Assembly: GCA_934699065.1 (NCBI GenBank)
Contig: CAKUWD010000055.1
Span: 1-15,347 of the forward strand
DNA from: an uncultured Treponema sp.
Lineage (GTDB): Bacteria; Spirochaetota; Spirochaetia; Treponematales; Treponemataceae
Direction: 5' to 3'
Length of the DNA: 15,347 bases
Shown here: piece by piece, positions 14,067 through 15,347 of the stretch
Layout of the letters: each line of letters begins with the position of its first letter
Numbering within the stretch: the stretch's first letter is position 1
The notes under the pieces: generated by a model
What the model saw: only the letters and a program-made list of their open reading frames with translations
The model's database searches: none
What the model was told of the DNA's origin: nothing
Position numbers and translations under genes: made by a program

Positions 14067-14109
14067 GCTAATTACAATTAGCTTGATTATAGGCTAATTC
14101 GGATTAGCC
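14067..14109. promoter_or_regulatory. Two palindromic TetR operators
   Basis: O1 GGCTAATTCGGATTAGCC (14092-14109, 7-bp arms, 4-bp centre) fills the -35/-10 spacer. O2 GCTAATTACAATTAGC (14067-14082, 7-bp arms, 2-bp centre) covers the predicted start point near 14079. Centres are 26 bp apart. A further half-site, GAATTAG, is at 14054-14060. Both share the CTAAT/ATTAG half-site, so one repressor probably binds both. Confidence 0.75.
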
Positions 14110-14114
14110 GTCAA
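14086..14114 (-). promoter_or_regulatory. Promoter of the TetR operon
   Basis: On the minus strand TTGACG (14114-14109), exactly 17 bp, perfect TATAAT (14091-14086). The best promoter in the window. Confidence 0.85.
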
Positions 14115-14183
14115 GTAAAAAAAATCAACTGTTATTGTAAAATAAATAGTTCTACTGATGTGGTAACATGATTAATTAATTTG

Positions 14184-14189
14184 TATACT
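14184..14189 (+). promoter_or_regulatory. -10 box of the GNAT gene
   Basis: TATACT, 6 nt before GTG 14196 and 9 nt before ATG 14199. The -35 at a 17-bp spacing is weak (TGGTAA). No Shine-Dalgarno. Confidence 0.5.
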
Positions 14190-14198
14190 TAAAATGTG

Positions 14199-14753
14199 AT
14201 GAAAAATATAACTTCAGATTTAGAATTGAAAACTCCCCGCCTCACTCTGCGCCCGGTTCGTCTGGGTGATGAAAAAGAGATTCACGAATATGCCGGCGAC
14301 AAAAGCATTACGATGATGTTCTGGCTGCCTAATGACACTTTTGAAGAAACTCTTGATTTTGTAAAAAAATATTCTGCTGAATGGAAAAAAACTGAACCTG
14401 AAGATTTTGAGTTTGTAATTCTTTATGAAGGAAAGATTATCGGCGGCTGCGACTGCGACCTTGGCCACAGTGAGAATCATTCCTATGCCACACTTGGCTG
14501 GATTATTCATAAAGATTACAGAGGCCGCGGTTTTGCGACTGAAGCTGCGCGAGCCCTTGTAGACTTCGCCTTTTCAAATCTTGCCATATCGAGGGTGCTT
14601 GCCCAATGTGATTGCAGAAACACTGCTTCCTTCAATGTTATGAAAAAAATAGGCATGAAGCTGATAGATGACAAGGGCTGCCGCACTTACCCAAAAACCG
14701 GAATTACTTCCGGAGAGTTTACATGTGAACTAAAAAGAGAAAACTTCCGATAA
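14199..14753 (+). CDS. RimJ/RimL-type GNAT N-acetyltransferase
   Basis: 184 residues. Acetyl-CoA dependent N-acetyltransferase of the RimJ/RimL type: opens with LKTPRLTLRPVRLGDEKEIHEYAGD (10-34), has a central strand IIGGCDCDLG and the strand-4/loop LGWIIHKDYRGRGFATEAARAL (99-120, acetyl-CoA phosphate loop RGRGFA), then VLAQCDCRNTASFNVMKKIGMK (133-154), the typical C-terminal block. Substrate unknown. ATG 14199 is used, but GTG 14196 is directly upstream and would fit a leaderless start better. The stop is part of the first palindrome of the repeat array: TTCCGATAA encodes Phe-Arg-stop. The relic at 12730-12843 ends differently, so the array may have replaced the original 3' end. Confidence 0.9.
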   Translation: MKNITSDLELKTPRLTLRPVRLGDEKEIHEYAGDKSITMMFWLPNDTFEETLDFVKKYSAEWKKTEPEDFEFVILYEGKIIGGCDCDLGHSENHSYATLGWIIHKDYRGRGFATEAARALVDFAFSNLAISRVLAQCDCRNTASFNVMKKIGMKLIDDKGCRTYPKTGITSGEFTCELKRENFR

Positions 14754-15097
14754 AACTGCCGGTTTCGAGTTTTTTATTGGAGATATGGAGTAGGATGCTT
14801 TGAATTGTTCCGATAAAATTGGTGAAAACTGACGTTTTATCGGAAGGCTGCAGTCTTTGTTTTGTAGTAATTTACGGAATGTTCCGATAAGAGTGGCGAA
14901 AAATGCAATTTTATCGGAGCGATTTCTTTGATTTTGTGGAATCATTCTCTGGGGGCTGTATATTTTCCATGATTTTTCTTAAATTCCTCCGATAAAAACT
15001 GGGATTATTGAGTTCTTATCGGATGGCAGTTATTTTATAAGACTTTTTCCCTCACTTTGATTCCGATAATAACGGAGTTTTTCTGGGATTTATCGGA
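14746..15097. repeat. Array of five helically phased palindromes
   Basis: Five copies of TCCGATAA-N20-TTATCGGA, each exactly 36 bp: 14746-14781 (right arm TTATTGGA), 14809-14844, 14883-14918, 14988-15023 and 15062-15097. Arms are conserved; inner 20-mers and intervening DNA differ. Start-to-start distances are 63, 74, 105 and 74 bp, close to 6, 7, 10 and 7 turns of 10.5 bp. No credible gene lies in this stretch. Confidence 0.88.
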
Positions 15098-15121
15098 ATA
15101 ATTGGCTTTTCGACAGGATTT

Positions 15122-15141
15122 TTCCCTGTTTTTTCAGGGAA
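15122..15141. repeat. Short hairpin
   Basis: TTCCCTG (15122-15128), TTTTTT loop, CAGGGAA (15135-15141). No T-run follows on the plus strand, so terminator function is doubtful. Confidence 0.5.
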
Positions 15142-15173
15142 CAAAAGTGTGAGCCAGTAATGTGGGGGATTTT

Positions 15174-15250
15174 AAGGGGGCGGAGTAGCCCCCTTAGGCA
15201 GGGGGTAGGTCGGTCGCTTTGCGACCTTACTGAGTTTGCTACGCAAACTC
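15174..15250. repeat. GC-rich hairpin array, second copy of the 7201-7290 repeat family
   Basis: Three stem-loops: AAGGGGGC / GCCCCCTT (15174-15195), GGTCGC / GCGACC (15212-15226) and GAGTTTGC / GCAAACTC (15232-15250). The order GGGG-C-GG, AGCCCC, TTAG, GGGGTAG is shared with 7211-7240, showing common origin. Confidence 0.7.
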
Positions 15251-15269
15251 ACGTAAAAACAATGACCGT

Positions 15270-15347
15270 ATGAGACAATATGTTGTGTCTCCTATTTGCA
15301 GAAACGTGGATTTGGCTGCAAAATTAGGTAAGACAATAAATCTAATT
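15270..15347 (+). CDS. Possible 5' end of a gene running off the window
   Basis: An open frame from ATG 15270 reads MRQYVVSPICRNVDLAAKLG and stays open to the window edge (26 codons). No Shine-Dalgarno or convincing -10 precedes it, and short inverted repeats lie inside (TTTGCAG / CTGCAAA, 15295-15322), so it may be non-coding. No family can be assigned from this length. Confidence 0.25.
   Translation, partial: MRQYVVSPICRNVDLAAKLGKTINLI

Noticed and set aside
14730..14945. Minus-strand 71-codon frame
   Set aside because: It consists of the palindrome array and overlaps the GNAT 3' end; no promoter, Shine-Dalgarno or recognisable protein.
14746..15097. CRISPR array
   Set aside because: Repeats are palindromic arms around variable 20-mers, unit spacing is not constant, the spacers are 27-69 bp, and no cas gene is near.
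15260..15347. tRNA or small structured RNA gene
   Set aside because: Short inverted repeats are present but no cloverleaf or TTCGA-type arm could be found.

Overview
The window (about 15.3 kb, moderately AT-rich, dense short operons on both strands, diderm lipoprotein and outer-membrane-like proteins, many palindromic intergenic repeats) looks like the chromosome of a spirochaete, most likely a host-associated or rumen Treponema. That assignment is inference from gene content and repeat style; no rRNA or other marker is present.

Layout. 1-1056: 3' part of 2,3-bisphosphoglycerate-independent phosphoglycerate mutase (gpmI), followed by stacked hairpins, a ubiquitous palindromic repeat and a terminator. 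1236-3571: a small flavin/ECF-type cluster, with a NusG domain II protein and a Gx/S-component plus EcfT-like membrane protein facing a convergent ApbE lipoprotein (FAD:protein FMN transferase). 3634-6313: operon of a membrane-anchored endonuclease/exonuclease/phosphatase protein, a solitary beta-class DNA methyltransferase and an S4-less pseudouridine synthase. 6267-7157: convergent TatD-family hydrolase. 7309-11018: five-gene operon (hypothetical protein, PflX-like radical SAM protein, GNAT acetyltransferase, alpha/beta hydrolase, CPBP intramembrane protease) closed by a clear terminator. 12652-11061 (minus): exported glycine-rich protein, LytTR regulator and DUF3021 membrane partner, a LytTR/membrane-inhibitor style operon. 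14043-12818 (minus): autoregulated-looking TetR repressor and a 6-TM membrane protein of unknown function, bracketed by a 3' relic of a GNAT gene (12730-12843) and an intact GNAT gene (14199-14753). 14746-15347: no confident gene; a regularly spaced array of five palindromes, then a hairpin array of a family also found at 7210-7287.

The most interesting features are not the genes. (1) Seven genes that begin transcription units have a -10 box only 6-7 nt before the start codon and no Shine-Dalgarno, suggesting leaderless mRNAs, whereas internal operon genes mostly carry purine-rich Shine-Dalgarno sequences. (2) Five TCCGATAA-N20-TTATCGGA palindromes start 63, 74, 105 and 74 bp apart, all close to whole helical turns. 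(3) A palindromic repeat is inserted in frame, adding 31 residues, near the N-terminus of the radical SAM protein. (4) A direct repeat suited to a LytTR regulator lies upstream of the LytTR operon promoter, which has no recognisable -35. (5) The TetR gene has one palindrome exactly filling its -35/-10 spacer and a second at the start point. At least five distinct palindromic repeat families occur in the window.
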